Positions 19,818 through 28,576 of a DNA stretch of 64,000 nucleotides are shown one piece after another. Where the stretch lies: contig NZ_JAFBGA010000017.1 of assembly GCF_016909575.1 (NCBI RefSeq), forward strand, positions 1 to 64,000, in the 5' to 3' direction. The position numbers and the translations under genes were made by a program. The DNA comes from Streptomyces sp. HB132. Its GTDB lineage: Bacteria > Actinomycetota > Actinomycetes > Streptomycetales > Streptomycetaceae. Every line of letters begins with the position of its first letter. Position 1 is the stretch's first letter. The notes beneath the pieces are model-generated. The model searched no databases and was not told where the DNA came from. It worked only from the letters and a program-made list of their open reading frames with translations.

Positions 19818-20360
19818 GTGCACATCCGGACGTCAGGGATCCCCGAACAAGCCCCGCCGACCCACCCGTGGGCCGGTGACGGACTGAGCGGCGCCATGGC
19901 CGCCGTGGTGACCGGCGCGCGCAGGCGGGCCGTGCGCGACGGTGACCGTCATGTCGACACGGCTCATCTCCTGCACTCCCTGGTCGAGTCCGATCCAGCT
20001 GTCCGGGAGGTCTTCGACGGCGGGTCGCAACTGGCCAGGGTGCTCGGATACCTCGTGCAGCGCAGTATCGGGTACGGCCTCCGCTGGCAGGGGACGCAGG
20101 AGGATTCGGGCGGGTTCCCCGCCGTACGGGTGCCCCCGGGCGACGGGTGGTCCGCCACGGCGACGGCGGCCCTGGACCGTGCCGGCCGCGGCGCGCTGCT
20201 GCGCGGGGAGGTCCACGCCGATGGACTCGATCTCCTGGCGGCGCTGGTCGCGGATCCGCGGAGCCGTGCGGTCGAGGTGCTGGAGCGGGCCGGGGTCGCG
20301 GTGGAATCGCTCGGCGCCCGTGCGTCGGACCGGGCGCCCCGGGGGTTTCCGCGGGGGTGA
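19818..20360 (+). CDS. Clp N-terminal (double Clp-N motif) domain protein
   Basis: The 180-residue protein consists of two imperfect Clp-N repeats (HVDTAHLLHSLVESDPAVREVF and HADGLDLLAALVADPRSRAVEVLERAGV). This domain feeds substrates or adaptors to ClpA/ClpC ATPases. There is no AAA+ domain, so it is probably an adaptor or regulator rather than a chaperone. The start is GTG at 19818 with a purine-rich GGGGTGGAG before it. The next gene on the same strand begins 67 bases later under its own probable promoter. Confidence 0.8.
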   Translation: MHIRTSGIPEQAPPTHPWAGDGLSGAMAAVVTGARRRAVRDGDRHVDTAHLLHSLVESDPAVREVFDGGSQLARVLGYLVQRSIGYGLRWQGTQEDSGGFPAVRVPPGDGWSATATAALDRAGRGALLRGEVHADGLDLLAALVADPRSRAVEVLERAGVAVESLGARASDRAPRGFPRG

Positions 20361-20392
20361 TCATGAACACGGCATGGACAGGTGTGACAGGG

Positions 20393-20421
20393 GTGACGCT
20401 GATGACGCCTGCTGCCATGAT
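20393..20421 (+). promoter_or_regulatory. Promoter for a probably leaderless EamA mRNA
   Basis: GTGACG (20393-20398), a 17-base spacer and CATGAT (20416-20421) lie six bases before the ATG at 20428. No ribosome site precedes that ATG, so transcription probably starts at or next to the start codon. Confidence 0.45.
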
Positions 20422-20427
20422 GTGCCG

Positions 20428-21459
20428 ATGCACGCGTCTCAGGCGAGAAGCGCCGGTCTGGGCCTGGCCCTTGGCTCGGCCTTCGCATTCGGTGGTTCAG
20501 GGGTCGCGGCCAAGCCGCTGATCGAGGCGGGGCTCGACCCGCTGCACGTCGTGTGGCTGAGGGTGGCCGGCGCCGCCCTCGTCATGCTGCCGGTCGCCTG
20601 GCGGCACCGGCATCTCGTGCGGGAGCGGCCCGTTCTGCTGGCCGGCTTCGGTCTGTTCGCCGTGGCCGGCGTACAGGCCTTCTACTTCGCCTCGCTCTCG
20701 CGCATCCCGGTCGGCGTCGCACTCCTCATCGAGTACCTGGCACCCGCGCTCGTCCTCGGCTGGGTGCGCTTCGTGCAGCGACGGCCCGTCACCCGCGCCG
20801 CCGCGGCCGGTGTGGTGCTGGCGGTCGGCGGACTCGCCTGCGTCGTGGAGGTGTGGGCCGGTCTCGGCTTCGACGCGATCGGGCTGCTGCTCGCACTCGG
20901 CGCAGCGTGCTGCCAGGTGGGCTACTTCGTCCTGTCGGACCAGGGCGCCGGCCACGGGGACACGGCGGACACCGACCCCCCGCACCCCGTGGGTGTGATC
21001 GCGTACGGACTGCTCGTCGGCACGGTCGTGCTCACGGTGGTGGCCCGGCCCTGGGGCATGGACTGGTCCGTACTCGGCGGCAGCGCGGACATGGGCGGGC
21101 ACGGCGTCCCGGCGTGGCTGCTGCTCGGCTGGATCGTGCTGCTCGCGACCGTGCTCGCCTACGTCACCGGTGTCGTGTCGGTACGGCTGCTCTCGCCCCA
21201 GGTGGCGGGCGTCGTCGCCTGCCTCGAGGCGGTCATCGCGACCGTGCTCGCATGGGTCCTGCTCGGTGAACACCTCTCCGCGCCGCAGCTCGTGGGCGGC
21301 GGAGTGGTGCTGATCGGCGCCTTCATCGCGCAGTCGTCCGCGCCCAGACCGCCGTCGGGTCCGGTGGCATCGGGTCCGGGTGCGACGGCCGCGGTGGCGG
21401 CCCCGGCGCACGCGACCGCTGTCGGGAGCGAGTTGTCCCGGCCTCAGCCCCCGTCGTAG
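20428..21459 (+). CDS. EamA/DMT family transporter (first of two)
   Basis: The 343-residue inner-membrane protein has about ten helices arranged as two EamA repeats (residues about 8-140 and 170-300), as in RhtA-like metabolite exporters. The N-terminal repeat begins GLALGSAFAFGGSGVAAKPLIEAGLDPLHVVWLR, and a Pro/Ala-rich cytoplasmic tail ends the protein. Its substrate is unknown. The ATG at 20428 has no ribosome site but sits just after a -10-like box, which fits a leaderless transcript. A second EamA gene follows 156 bases downstream. Confidence 0.87.
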   Translation: MHASQARSAGLGLALGSAFAFGGSGVAAKPLIEAGLDPLHVVWLRVAGAALVMLPVAWRHRHLVRERPVLLAGFGLFAVAGVQAFYFASLSRIPVGVALLIEYLAPALVLGWVRFVQRRPVTRAAAAGVVLAVGGLACVVEVWAGLGFDAIGLLLALGAACCQVGYFVLSDQGAGHGDTADTDPPHPVGVIAYGLLVGTVVLTVVARPWGMDWSVLGGSADMGGHGVPAWLLLGWIVLLATVLAYVTGVVSVRLLSPQVAGVVACLEAVIATVLAWVLLGEHLSAPQLVGGGVVLIGAFIAQSSAPRPPSGPVASGPGATAAVAAPAHATAVGSELSRPQPPS

Positions 21460-21462
21460 GGT
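21433..21462 (+). promoter_or_regulatory. Promoter for the second EamA transcript
   Basis: TTGTCC (21433-21438), an 18-base spacer and TAGGGT (21457-21462) form a good Streptomyces promoter inside the end of the first EamA gene. The expected start point is near 21468-21470, at the ATG of an 11-codon open frame. Confidence 0.6.
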
Positions 21463-21469
21463 GTCGGCC

Positions 21470-21505
21470 ATGCCGCAGACCGTACTGCCGCCTCCTGTCG
21501 CCTAG
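21470..21505 (+). CDS. Putative leaderless 11-residue leader peptide ([11 protein letters not shown])
   Basis: The 11-codon open frame begins with ATG seven bases after a -10 box, so the mRNA would start at the start codon itself. It encodes three consecutive prolines, a sequence known to slow ribosomes, and ends with TAG. Two GC-rich hairpins and the second EamA gene follow. Position and shape fit a translated leader that controls the exporter by attenuation, but no comparative evidence is available here. Confidence 0.45.
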   Translation: MPQTVLPPPVA

Positions 21506-21535
21506 CGCGAGGCGGCCACTCCGGACTAAGGCCGG

Positions 21536-21586
21536 GCTCGGGTACGCCCCGAGCGGTTCGTCGCTGCCCGCGCGGAGCCGAGCGAC
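21536..21586 (+). promoter_or_regulatory. Two leader hairpins upstream of the second EamA gene
   Basis: GCTCGGG/CCCGAGC (21536-21554, five-base loop) is followed by GTCGCT/AGCGAC (about 21560-21586). They separate the leader peptide from the EamA start and could form an attenuator. There is no U-tract. Confidence 0.4.
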
Positions 21587-21615
21587 CGACCACCCCCCTT
21601 CTTCCGGAGAGTCAC

Positions 21616-22572
21616 GTGTCCCACCCTGTCGCCGGTCCGCCCGTCGGGCGGAGCCTGGTTTATCTCGTCGTAGCCGGCATTGCCTGGGGTACGGCGGGGG
21701 CTGCCGCATCCCTGCTGTTCCGGATCAGCGATCTCGGGCCTCTGGCCCTGTCGTTCTGGCGCTGTGCCGGCGGACTCGTCCTGCTGGCAGGTGCGCTGGC
21801 GCTGCGTCCCGGCCGCCCGCGCACCTCCGACGAGCCACGTCGCAGGCGGCTGCTGCGCATCCTGGGGACGGGCATCGGTCTCACCGTCTTCCAGAGCGCG
21901 TACTTCGCGGCGGTCGAGGCGACCGGGCTCGCCGTGGGGACCGTGGTCACGCTGGGCGCGGGGCCCGTCCTCATCGCGGTCGGCGCGCGGTTGACCATGG
22001 GGGAGCGGCTCGGTGGGGGCGGTCTCGCCGCGGTGGCCGGAGCGCTCGCCGGTCTCGCCGTGCTGGTGCTCGGTGGCGAATCAGCCGAAGTCCGGCCCGT
22101 GGGGCTGCTGCTGGCCGTTCTGTCCGCCGCGGGCTACGCGGCGATCACGCTGCTGACCCGGTATCTCGGCAGGGACGGCGAGGCGGGCGACCCCCTTGCC
22201 ACCAGCGCGTGGGCCTTCGGCATCGGAGCCGTGGGGCTGCTGCCCATGGCGGCTGCCGAGGGCCTCGTGCCGCACACCGCCGAGACGGGGCACGTGCTAC
22301 TGCTGCTCGTCTACGTGGCGGCGGTGCCGACCGCACTCGCGTACGCGCTCTACTTCGCGGGTGCCGCGGCCGTCCGCTCGGCGACCGTATCCGTGATCAT
22401 GCTGCTCGAGCCGGTGAGCGCCGCGGTCATCGCGGTGACCGTGCTGCGGGAACGGCTCACCGCGGCCACGGTCGTCGGCACGCTGATCCTGCTCACCGCC
22501 GTGGCGGGACTGGCCCTCGCCGAGACGCGCGGTGCCGCCGCGGCCCGCCGCCGGGCAGCCGTGGGGGCCTGA
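21616..22572 (+). CDS. EamA/DMT family transporter (second of two)
   Basis: The 318-residue protein has ten predicted helices in two EamA repeats, beginning [36 protein letters not shown]. It should export a small metabolite or amino acid. The start is GTG at 21616 with CCGGAGAG upstream. About 155 bases of leader carry a short peptide and hairpins, suggesting regulated expression. It is only distantly similar to the EamA protein just upstream, so it does not look like a very recent duplicate. It is convergent with the FMN-binding protein gene. Confidence 0.88.
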   Translation: MSHPVAGPPVGRSLVYLVVAGIAWGTAGAAASLLFRISDLGPLALSFWRCAGGLVLLAGALALRPGRPRTSDEPRRRRLLRILGTGIGLTVFQSAYFAAVEATGLAVGTVVTLGAGPVLIAVGARLTMGERLGGGGLAAVAGALAGLAVLVLGGESAEVRPVGLLLAVLSAAGYAAITLLTRYLGRDGEAGDPLATSAWAFGIGAVGLLPMAAAEGLVPHTAETGHVLLLLVYVAAVPTALAYALYFAGAAAVRSATVSVIMLLEPVSAAVIAVTVLRERLTAATVVGTLILLTAVAGLALAETRGAAAARRRAAVGA

Positions 22573-22586
22573 CCCGCCCCGCCCCG

Positions 22587-23312
22587 TCACCCTGCGGGAG
22601 ACAGGCCGCTGTCGGGCCTCGGCGCGGTGAGGTAGTCCGGCACTCGGACGGCGGGGTCCAGGTCGCCGGAGGGCACCGGCGCCGCGTATGCCGGGGCCAC
22701 CGGGACCACGCCCGCCCAGTGCGGCAGGGAGAGGTCCTCCGGCTCGTCGTTCGGTCCACCCGTGCGGATCTTGGCGGAGACCTGGTCGAGGTCGAGGCGG
22801 ATCACCGCGGTCGCGGCGAGTTCCTTCGCGTCCGCCGGACGCGAGTCCTTCGACCTGCCCGGCACCACCTGGTCGACGATGGCGTCGAGCGCGATGCGCC
22901 GCTCCTCCGGGTCCGTCACCGTACGGGCGGTTCCGTGGACCACCACGGAGCGGTAGTTCATCGAGTGGTGGAAAGCGGAACGGGCCAGTACGAGGCCGTC
23001 CACGTGCGTCACGGTCAGGCAGACGGCGAGGCCGGGATCGGCCGCGCCCGTCGCGCGCAGAGGGCGCGATCCCGTCGAGCCGTGGACGTACAGCCGCTCG
23101 CCCACCCGGCCGAAGAGCGTCGGGAGGACGACGGGCGCGCCGTCGCGGACGAAGCCCAGGTGGCAGAGGTACGCCTCGTCGAGTATCGCGTGGACCGTCT
23201 CCCTGTCGTACGAGGCGCGTTCCCTGGCGCGGGTCGGGACCGTGCGTTCCGTCGCCTCGTAGGCCGTGGCCCCGGGGCGGCCGGTGCTGTCGGGCGTAAC
23301 GGTGTCCGGCAT
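22587..23312 (-). CDS. Pyridoxamine 5'-phosphate oxidase-fold (FMN-binding) protein
   Basis: The 241-residue split-barrel flavoprotein has typical segments: YLCHLGFVRDGAPVVLPTLFGRVGERLYVHGSTGS, DGLVLARSAFHHSMNYRSVVVHG and the C-terminal substrate region GGPNDEPEDLSLPHWAGVVP. The ATG at 23312 is preferred over the one at 23324 because GGAG then lies at the right distance. It is divergent from a MocR regulator with a palindrome in the shared promoter, so the MocR protein probably controls it. The pairing suggests vitamin B6 or related cofactor chemistry, but the substrate is unproven. Confidence 0.85.
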   Translation of the reverse strand: MPDTVTPDSTGRPGATAYEATERTVPTRARERASYDRETVHAILDEAYLCHLGFVRDGAPVVLPTLFGRVGERLYVHGSTGSRPLRATGAADPGLAVCLTVTHVDGLVLARSAFHHSMNYRSVVVHGTARTVTDPEERRIALDAIVDQVVPGRSKDSRPADAKELAATAVIRLDLDQVSAKIRTGGPNDEPEDLSLPHWAGVVPVAPAYAAPVPSGDLDPAVRVPDYLTAPRPDSGLSPAG

Positions 23313-23340
23313 TGCGTACTCCATTGCACTAGTGCATACT
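23312..23340. promoter_or_regulatory. Shared promoter/operator of the PPOX and MocR genes
   Basis: For the forward gene, TTGCGT (23312-23317), 17 bases and CATACT (23335-23340) place the start near the GTG at 23348. A perfect 12-bp palindrome TGCACTAGTGCA (23325-23336) lies in the spacer and just upstream of the divergent gene. It is a good candidate MocR binding site controlling both directions. Confidence 0.6.
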
Positions 23341-23347
23341 GTCGTTT

Positions 23348-24679
23348 GTGCTAGGAGAGTATCGGATCAGTGGGCGACGCGCATCCGAAATCGCCGCGAG
23401 TGTGGAGTGCGGTGTATCCGCAGGTGACCTCGAGCCCGGTCATGTGTTGCCTCCCATGAGGGAGTTGGCGACTCTGCTCGGTGTCAACGCGAACACGGTC
23501 GCCGCCGCGTACCGGACGCTGCGCGAACGTGGAGTGATCGAGACGGCGGGGCGGCGGGGGAGTCGGGTGAGGCCGCGGCCCGCGACCACGGCGCGTGGAT
23601 CGCTTCGCGTGGAGGCCCCGCCGGGGGTGCGCGACCTCGGTGACGGCAATCCCGACCCCGCTCTCCTGCCCTCGCTCGGACCGGCGCTGGCTGTCGCCTC
23701 GGACGCGTACGCCCGTCGGCCCGGCATGTACGGCGACGACCCGGTGGTTCCGCGACTGGCCGAACTGGTGCGGGCCGGTCTGGACTCAGACGGCCTTCCG
23801 GCGGGGCCGGTGGCACTCGCGTCGGGGTCGCTCGACGCGATCGAACGGGTGCTGTCGGCGCATCTCAGGCCCGGTGACGCCGTCGCGGTGGAGGACCCGG
23901 GGTGGGGTGCCCTGCTGGACCTGATCCCCGCGCTCGGCATGCACGTCGTCCCGGTGGCCCTGGACGACGAGGGTCCGCTGCCGGGGGATGTGGAGGGTGC
24001 GCTGCGGGCGGGAGCCAAGGCTCTGGTGGTCACCGACCGGGCGCAGAATCCGACCGGTGCCGCCGTGGGGCGTCTGCGGGCGGACGAGTTGCGGTCCGTC
24101 CTCGCCGAGCACCCCGGCGTGCTCCTGATCGAGGACGATCACGGCCACGCGATCGTCGACCTGCCGGTCCATCCCCTCGCCGGCGTCACGGAACGCTGGG
24201 CGTTCGTCCGGTCCGTCTCCAAGGCGTACGGCCCCGATCTGCGGCTCGCCGTGCTCACCGGGGACGCGCTGACCGTCGACCGGGTGACGGGCCGTCAACA
24301 CCTCGGGCCCGGCTGGGTCAGCGCGCTGCTGCAGCGGACCGTGGCACACCTGTGGGCGACGGATGCCGTGGACACGGCGGCGGTCGCCCGCTCGTACGGG
24401 CGTCGCCGTGACGCACTGGTGGGGGCGCTGGGGGAGCGGGGGATCGCGGCGTACGGGCGGACCGGGATGAACGTCTGGGTGCCGGTGAGTGACGAGACCG
24501 GGGCCGTCGCCAGGATGCTGCACTCGGGTTGGGCGGTGGCCCCGGGGGCGCGGTTCCGGCTCACCTCGCCGCAGGGGATGCGTCTGACCGTCTCGTCGCT
24601 GTGTGCCGCCGACATCGAACCCCTCGCGGACGCCGTCGCGGCAGCGGCGCGCCCCGCCCGGCCGGTCGGGCACGGCTGA
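23348..24679 (+). CDS. MocR/PdxR-type regulator (GntR helix-turn-helix fused to aminotransferase domain)
   Basis: The 443-residue protein joins a GntR winged helix (about residues 8-78, LPPMRELATLLGVNANTVAAAYRTLRERGVIETAGRRGSRV) to a fold-type I aminotransferase domain. The PLP Lys is near residue 292 in RSVSKAYGPDLRLAV. MocR proteins sense PLP or an amino compound and control B6 or amino-acid genes. The GTG at 23348 has no ribosome site and sits seven bases after a -10 box, so a leaderless mRNA is likely. The divergent neighbour is a pyridoxamine-oxidase-fold protein. Confidence 0.9.
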   Translation: MLGEYRISGRRASEIAASVECGVSAGDLEPGHVLPPMRELATLLGVNANTVAAAYRTLRERGVIETAGRRGSRVRPRPATTARGSLRVEAPPGVRDLGDGNPDPALLPSLGPALAVASDAYARRPGMYGDDPVVPRLAELVRAGLDSDGLPAGPVALASGSLDAIERVLSAHLRPGDAVAVEDPGWGALLDLIPALGMHVVPVALDDEGPLPGDVEGALRAGAKALVVTDRAQNPTGAAVGRLRADELRSVLAEHPGVLLIEDDHGHAIVDLPVHPLAGVTERWAFVRSVSKAYGPDLRLAVLTGDALTVDRVTGRQHLGPGWVSALLQRTVAHLWATDAVDTAAVARSYGRRRDALVGALGERGIAAYGRTGMNVWVPVSDETGAVARMLHSGWAVAPGARFRLTSPQGMRLTVSSLCAADIEPLADAVAAAARPARPVGHG

Positions 24680-24769
24680 GCGGCAGGGTGTGCGACGACC
24701 GCGTCCTCCCGAGCGGGAAGGCGTAGAACAGCTGATGCTTCACGGTGTGACAGACGTAGCATCGCTTAC

Positions 24770-25678
24770 ATGTTGAATCTGGAGCGCCTGCGTACGCTGG
24801 ATGCCCTCGCCCGGCACGGTTCGGTGAGCGGGGCGGCCGGCGGCCTCCACGTCACGACCTCGGCGGTCTCCCAGCAGATGGCCAAACTGGAACGCGAGGT
24901 GGGGCAGCGGCTCCTGGCCAGGAACGGGCGGGGAGTCCGTCTCACCGACGCGGGCCGGCTGCTCGCGGACCACGCCGCGAAGATCCTCTCGCAGGTGGAG
25001 ACCGCCCAGTCCGACATCGAGGCCCAGCGTGGCCAGGTGGTGGGGGAGGTCCGGATCGCGGCCTTCCCGACCGCCGCCCGCGGGCTCTTCCCCGCCGCCC
25101 TCACCGCACTCCGCACGAAGCACCCCGAACTCGAGCTGCGTACGACCGAGCAGGAGCCGGAGAGCGGCATCCGTTCGGTGCTCCGCGGGGATGTCGATCT
25201 CGCCGTGGTGCTCGACTGGAGCAACAAGCGCCTGCCGGTCCCCGTCGGTCTGGGCAAGACCGAACTGCTCGACGACGCACCGGACATCGCCATGCCCTCG
25301 GACCACCCCCTCGCGGACCGCACGGAGGTGGACATGGAGGACTTCGCCGAGGACGACTGGGTGTCCTGGCCGGAGGGCGAGTTCTGTCACGACTGGCTGA
25401 TGTTCACGCTCCGGTCCAAGGGCATCGAGCCGCGCATCGCGCACCTCGCAGGCGAGCACCACACGCAACTCGCCCTGATCGCGGCCGGATTCGGGGTCTG
25501 TGTGGCGCCCCGGCTGGGGCGGGGGCCGGTTCCGGACGGTGTGCGTCTGGTGCCCGTGCGGCAGCCGATGCGACGTCATGTCCACGTGGTGTGGCGCGCG
25601 GACGCGGACCGGCGCCCTTCGATCAGGGCCGCCGTCGAGGCCCTGCGCTCCGCGGGCCGGGCGCCGGAAAGCGGTTGA
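24770..25678 (+). CDS. LysR family transcriptional regulator
   Basis: The 302-residue regulator has an N-terminal LysR helix-turn-helix (about 1-62: LERLRTLDALARHGSVSGAAGGLHVTTSAVSQQMAKLEREVG) and a periplasmic-binding-protein-like effector domain. The ATG at 24770 begins at the family's usual MLNLERL. TAGCAT (24757-24762) lies seven bases upstream and no ribosome site is seen, so translation is probably leaderless. The target is not obvious: it is not divergent from a neighbour, and the next gene is convergent. Confidence 0.89.
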   Translation: MLNLERLRTLDALARHGSVSGAAGGLHVTTSAVSQQMAKLEREVGQRLLARNGRGVRLTDAGRLLADHAAKILSQVETAQSDIEAQRGQVVGEVRIAAFPTAARGLFPAALTALRTKHPELELRTTEQEPESGIRSVLRGDVDLAVVLDWSNKRLPVPVGLGKTELLDDAPDIAMPSDHPLADRTEVDMEDFAEDDWVSWPEGEFCHDWLMFTLRSKGIEPRIAHLAGEHHTQLALIAAGFGVCVAPRLGRGPVPDGVRLVPVRQPMRRHVHVVWRADADRRPSIRAAVEALRSAGRAPESG

Positions 25679-25836
25679 GGTGTCCCGTGATCCATGGCGG
25701 GCGCGCGACGACAGCCACGGCACCCCGCCGCGTTGTCGGAACGCCCGAATGCGTCCGGTATGCGGACGTCCCTCCTCTATGCGACGCACCGCATCCGCCG
25801 CCGCGCGCTGATCCACCGGGGATCACCGCACGGCCC

Positions 25837-26307
25837 TCAGGCCGGGCCGGACATCTTCCTGAAGTCCCAGGACCTGACGGTCTGCGGTGTCAGCCGGAGC
25901 CAGGCGTGCCGTTCGTCGTGCGGCATGGACTCGATACCGAAGTACTTGGAGGCGAACATCCGCTCCGGGGACTCCAGATCCACGCAGCCCTCACCCCTGC
26001 GGGGGATCTCGCCGACGAAGGAGACCTCGCCGGTGAGCTCCACACCGCGCAGCTCGCCGTACTCGACCCCGTCGTCCACCACCACGGCGATCCTGGGGTC
26101 GCGCCGCAGTTGTGCCCAGCGCAGACTCCGGGTGAGGGAGTAGAACCAGACGGAACTGCCGTCCCACACGAACCACAGCGCCCCGACATGTGGCATGCCC
26201 TCCTGGGAGACCGTGGCGACGCGGCAGGTGCGCTGCCCCGCGAGGTAGGCGTCCCGTTCCGCGTCGGTCATCATGATCCGACGGCCACGGCGCTGGGCAA
26301 CGGTCAC
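25837..26307 (-). CDS. PPOX-class F420/FMN-dependent protein
   Basis: The 156-residue split-barrel protein has the segments RTCRVATVSQEGMPHVGALWFVWDGSSVWFYS and RDPRIAVVVDDGVEYGELRGVELTGEVSFVG, typical of small F420- or FMN-binding PPOX proteins. The GTG at 26307 has AGGAAGGG upstream; an ATG at codon 12 or 13 is an alternative. It is convergent with the LysR gene, and 158 bases between them hold nothing I recognise. The Rieske lipoprotein gene ends close to its start on the other side and shares its strand. Confidence 0.83.
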   Translation of the reverse strand: MTVAQRRGRRIMMTDAERDAYLAGQRTCRVATVSQEGMPHVGALWFVWDGSSVWFYSLTRSLRWAQLRRDPRIAVVVDDGVEYGELRGVELTGEVSFVGEIPRRGEGCVDLESPERMFASKYFGIESMPHDERHAWLRLTPQTVRSWDFRKMSGPA

Positions 26308-26393
26308 GGGACGCCCTTCCTGGGTTCCGGCAGGTTCCCGGCATCATGGAGGCTCATCCGTGTTCACGCAACGCCCCCGACCGGTCCGGTCCC

Positions 26394-26849
26394 TCAGGCC
26401 AGGGTGATCGCGCCGTTCTCCACCCGGATCGGCTTCTCCGGGAGCGGTACGGTCGCCGGTCCGCCCGTCGCCTCACCTGTCGTGGCATCGAACGTGCTGT
26501 TGTGACAGGGGCACTTGATGACTCCGTCGGCGACCCCCTTCACCGCGCAGCCCTGGTGGGTGCACTTCGAGGAGAACGCCTTGAACGTGCCGGGCGTGGG
26601 CTGGGTCACCACGACGCCCTCGTCGGCGAAGACCATGCCGCCGCCCTCGGGGATGTCGGACGTCTTCGCCAGGACCGCTCCGTCGCCGTTCGCTCCGTCC
26701 CCACTCCCGGCCGGCCGGACCGTGTCCGAACCTCCGGTGTCCTGCGAGCCGCCGCACGCGGTGAGAGCGGCGGTCACGCCCACGGCGCCGACCGCCGCCA
26801 CTACCGAGCGACGCCCCGGGCGGGCCTGGCTCCCCTGTGATGCGTTCAT
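26394..26849 (-). CDS. Rieske [2Fe-2S] lipoprotein, Tat-exported
   Basis: The 151-residue protein starts with a twin-arginine signal (PGRRSVVAA) that ends in a lipobox LTAC with Cys32, so it is probably folded, exported by Tat and lipid-anchored. The Rieske domain has Cys96-x-His98 and Cys113-x2-His116, plus Cys101 and Cys115 for the stabilising disulfide. It should be a small extracytoplasmic electron carrier. Its redox partner is not encoded next to it; a P450 gene lies upstream on the same strand but is cytoplasmic. Confidence 0.92.
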   Translation of the reverse strand: MNASQGSQARPGRRSVVAAVGAVGVTAALTACGGSQDTGGSDTVRPAGSGDGANGDGAVLAKTSDIPEGGGMVFADEGVVVTQPTPGTFKAFSSKCTHQGCAVKGVADGVIKCPCHNSTFDATTGEATGGPATVPLPEKPIRVENGAITLA

Positions 26850-26988
26850 GCCGGCATTCCCTTCATCGGAGTGACAAGACCTCGGAAGTGGATACGGACC
26901 GTCCCTCGCGTTCAGCCGCGCAGGGCCGGAGCGTCGACGCCGAGGAGGGAGTCACGGCGGGCGCGGGGCGGCCAGGGGGCGACCGCCC

Positions 26989-28278
26989 TCAGCCGTGCAG
27001 GCGCACCGGCAGCGCCCGCACGCTGTTGCCCACGAAGGAAGCGTGCCGCGGCAGCCGGGCCTCCGGGACGGCGAGGTCCAGGTGGGGGAAGCGTGCGAAC
27101 AGCCCGGCGAGCGCGACTGTGCTCTCCATCCTGGCCAGCGGCGCTCCCATGCAGAAGTGCGCGCCGTGGCCGAGTGAGAGGTGCCGGGTCCCGGTGGCAC
27201 GGGTGATGTCGAAGCGGTCGGCATCGGGTCCGTGCGCCTTCTCGTCGCGGCCCGCCGCGGAGTAACCGGCCAGCACCGGCGTCCCCTTGGGGATCACGGT
27301 GCCGTCGAGTGTCAGGTCCCTGGTCGGGTAGCGGAAGGGGAAGTAGCTGACCGGGCTGTCCCAGCGCAGAGTCTCCTCGACCACGTCCGCCCAGCTCGCC
27401 CGGCCCGACCGGACGAGGGCGAGCTGATCCCGGTGGGTGCACAGGGCGCGTACGGCGTTGGTGATCAGATTGAGCGTGGTCTCGTGTCCGGCGATGATCG
27501 TGAGCATCAGGGTGCCGATCAACTCGTGCGGGCCGAGTCGGTCGCCGTTCTCCTCACGGGCCGCGATCAGCGCGCTGGTCAGGTCGTCCCCCGGATTCGC
27601 GGTCCTGTCGGCCGCGACGCCGCCGAGCACCTCCACCATCTCCCGGTTGGCCGCCACCGCCTCCTCGGGCCCGATGTCGGTGGCGACGATACGGTTGGAC
27701 AGCTGGTGCAGCCGGTCGTGATACCCGGCGTCCACTCCCAGGAGCTCACAGATCACGCTCATGGGCAGCGGCAACGCGAAGTGCGTACGCAGGTCGGCGA
27801 CACCGTCACCGGCGGTGGCGGCCCGGTCGAGCCCGTCCAGGAGTGAGGTGGTCAACTCCTGGACACGCGGCCGCAGTTCCTCCACCCGTCGCGCGGTGAA
27901 CGCCTTGCTCACGAGGGCCCGCAGCCGTCGGTGGTCGCCGCCGTCGGCGGTGGTCATCCCCTGTACCGTCGCGAACGTCTTCAGCGGCCAGCCGTCCGGG
28001 ATCCCGCCTGCCTGGAGCGCCGCGAAGTGCTGGGCGTCCTTGGCGACATCCGGGTGCGCCAGGAACTCCTTGAGGGCGGCGTGACCCAGTACCGCCATGC
28101 CCTCCACCCCGCCGGGCAGGAGCACCTCCGCCACCGCTCCCCGGGCCAGCAGGCGGGCGTTGGCCGCGTGCGGGCAGCCGCCGGACGGGTCCATCGCGTG
28201 TGGGCTGCCGGGTGCGGAGTTCGCCGGTGAGGTGTTCAACAGGGCTCCAGGTCGTAGGGCGGACGGAGGTGCGGGCAC
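26989..28278 (-). CDS. Cytochrome P450
   Basis: The 429-residue soluble bacterial P450 has all key motifs: the I-helix IIAGHETT, the K-helix EETLRW (ExxR), and the haem loop LGHGAHFCMGAPLAR with the Cys ligand at residue 376. The length is slightly above the usual 400 because of an N-terminal extension. GTG at 28278 is the longest start, and ATG at 28194 (MDPSGGCPHA) is a realistic alternative; neither has a clear ribosome site. No ferredoxin or reductase gene is adjacent. It may belong to secondary metabolism or xenobiotic oxidation; the substrate is unknown. Confidence 0.92.
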   Translation of the reverse strand: MPAPPSALRPGALLNTSPANSAPGSPHAMDPSGGCPHAANARLLARGAVAEVLLPGGVEGMAVLGHAALKEFLAHPDVAKDAQHFAALQAGGIPDGWPLKTFATVQGMTTADGGDHRRLRALVSKAFTARRVEELRPRVQELTTSLLDGLDRAATAGDGVADLRTHFALPLPMSVICELLGVDAGYHDRLHQLSNRIVATDIGPEEAVAANREMVEVLGGVAADRTANPGDDLTSALIAAREENGDRLGPHELIGTLMLTIIAGHETTLNLITNAVRALCTHRDQLALVRSGRASWADVVEETLRWDSPVSYFPFRYPTRDLTLDGTVIPKGTPVLAGYSAAGRDEKAHGPDADRFDITRATGTRHLSLGHGAHFCMGAPLARMESTVALAGLFARFPHLDLAVPEARLPRHASFVGNSVRALPVRLHG

Positions 28279-28485
28279 GTTTCGATCCGTCGTTCGTCCG
28301 ACGCGCCGCGGCCAACCGCCGTTCCGTGCTCGGCTGCCGACTCGGACTCGCCCCGGCGGCGTCGCGACCCGCGGTCACGCGAGCCGGAGCCCCGGGACGC
28401 GTCGAACCGGCCTGCGAAGCGGAGGACATGGGAAGCGTAGACCAACGGCCCTGCCCGGCAACGGCTTTCCTCCACCATGACGGAA

Positions 28486-28511
28486 GGCGGGCCCGGGAGG
28501 GTGAGCCCGCC
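28486..28511 (-). terminator. Possible terminator after terD
   Basis: GGCGGGC (28486-28492) pairs with GCCCGCC (28505-28511) in the 298-base gap between terD and the P450 gene, both on the reverse strand. I see no gene in the rest of this gap. Confidence 0.4.
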
Positions 28512-28576
28512 CCGGGTCCGCCTACGTCCGCTCCCGCGAAGGGCGAACCGCCTCGCACGGCCGCCCGTACGCGACG

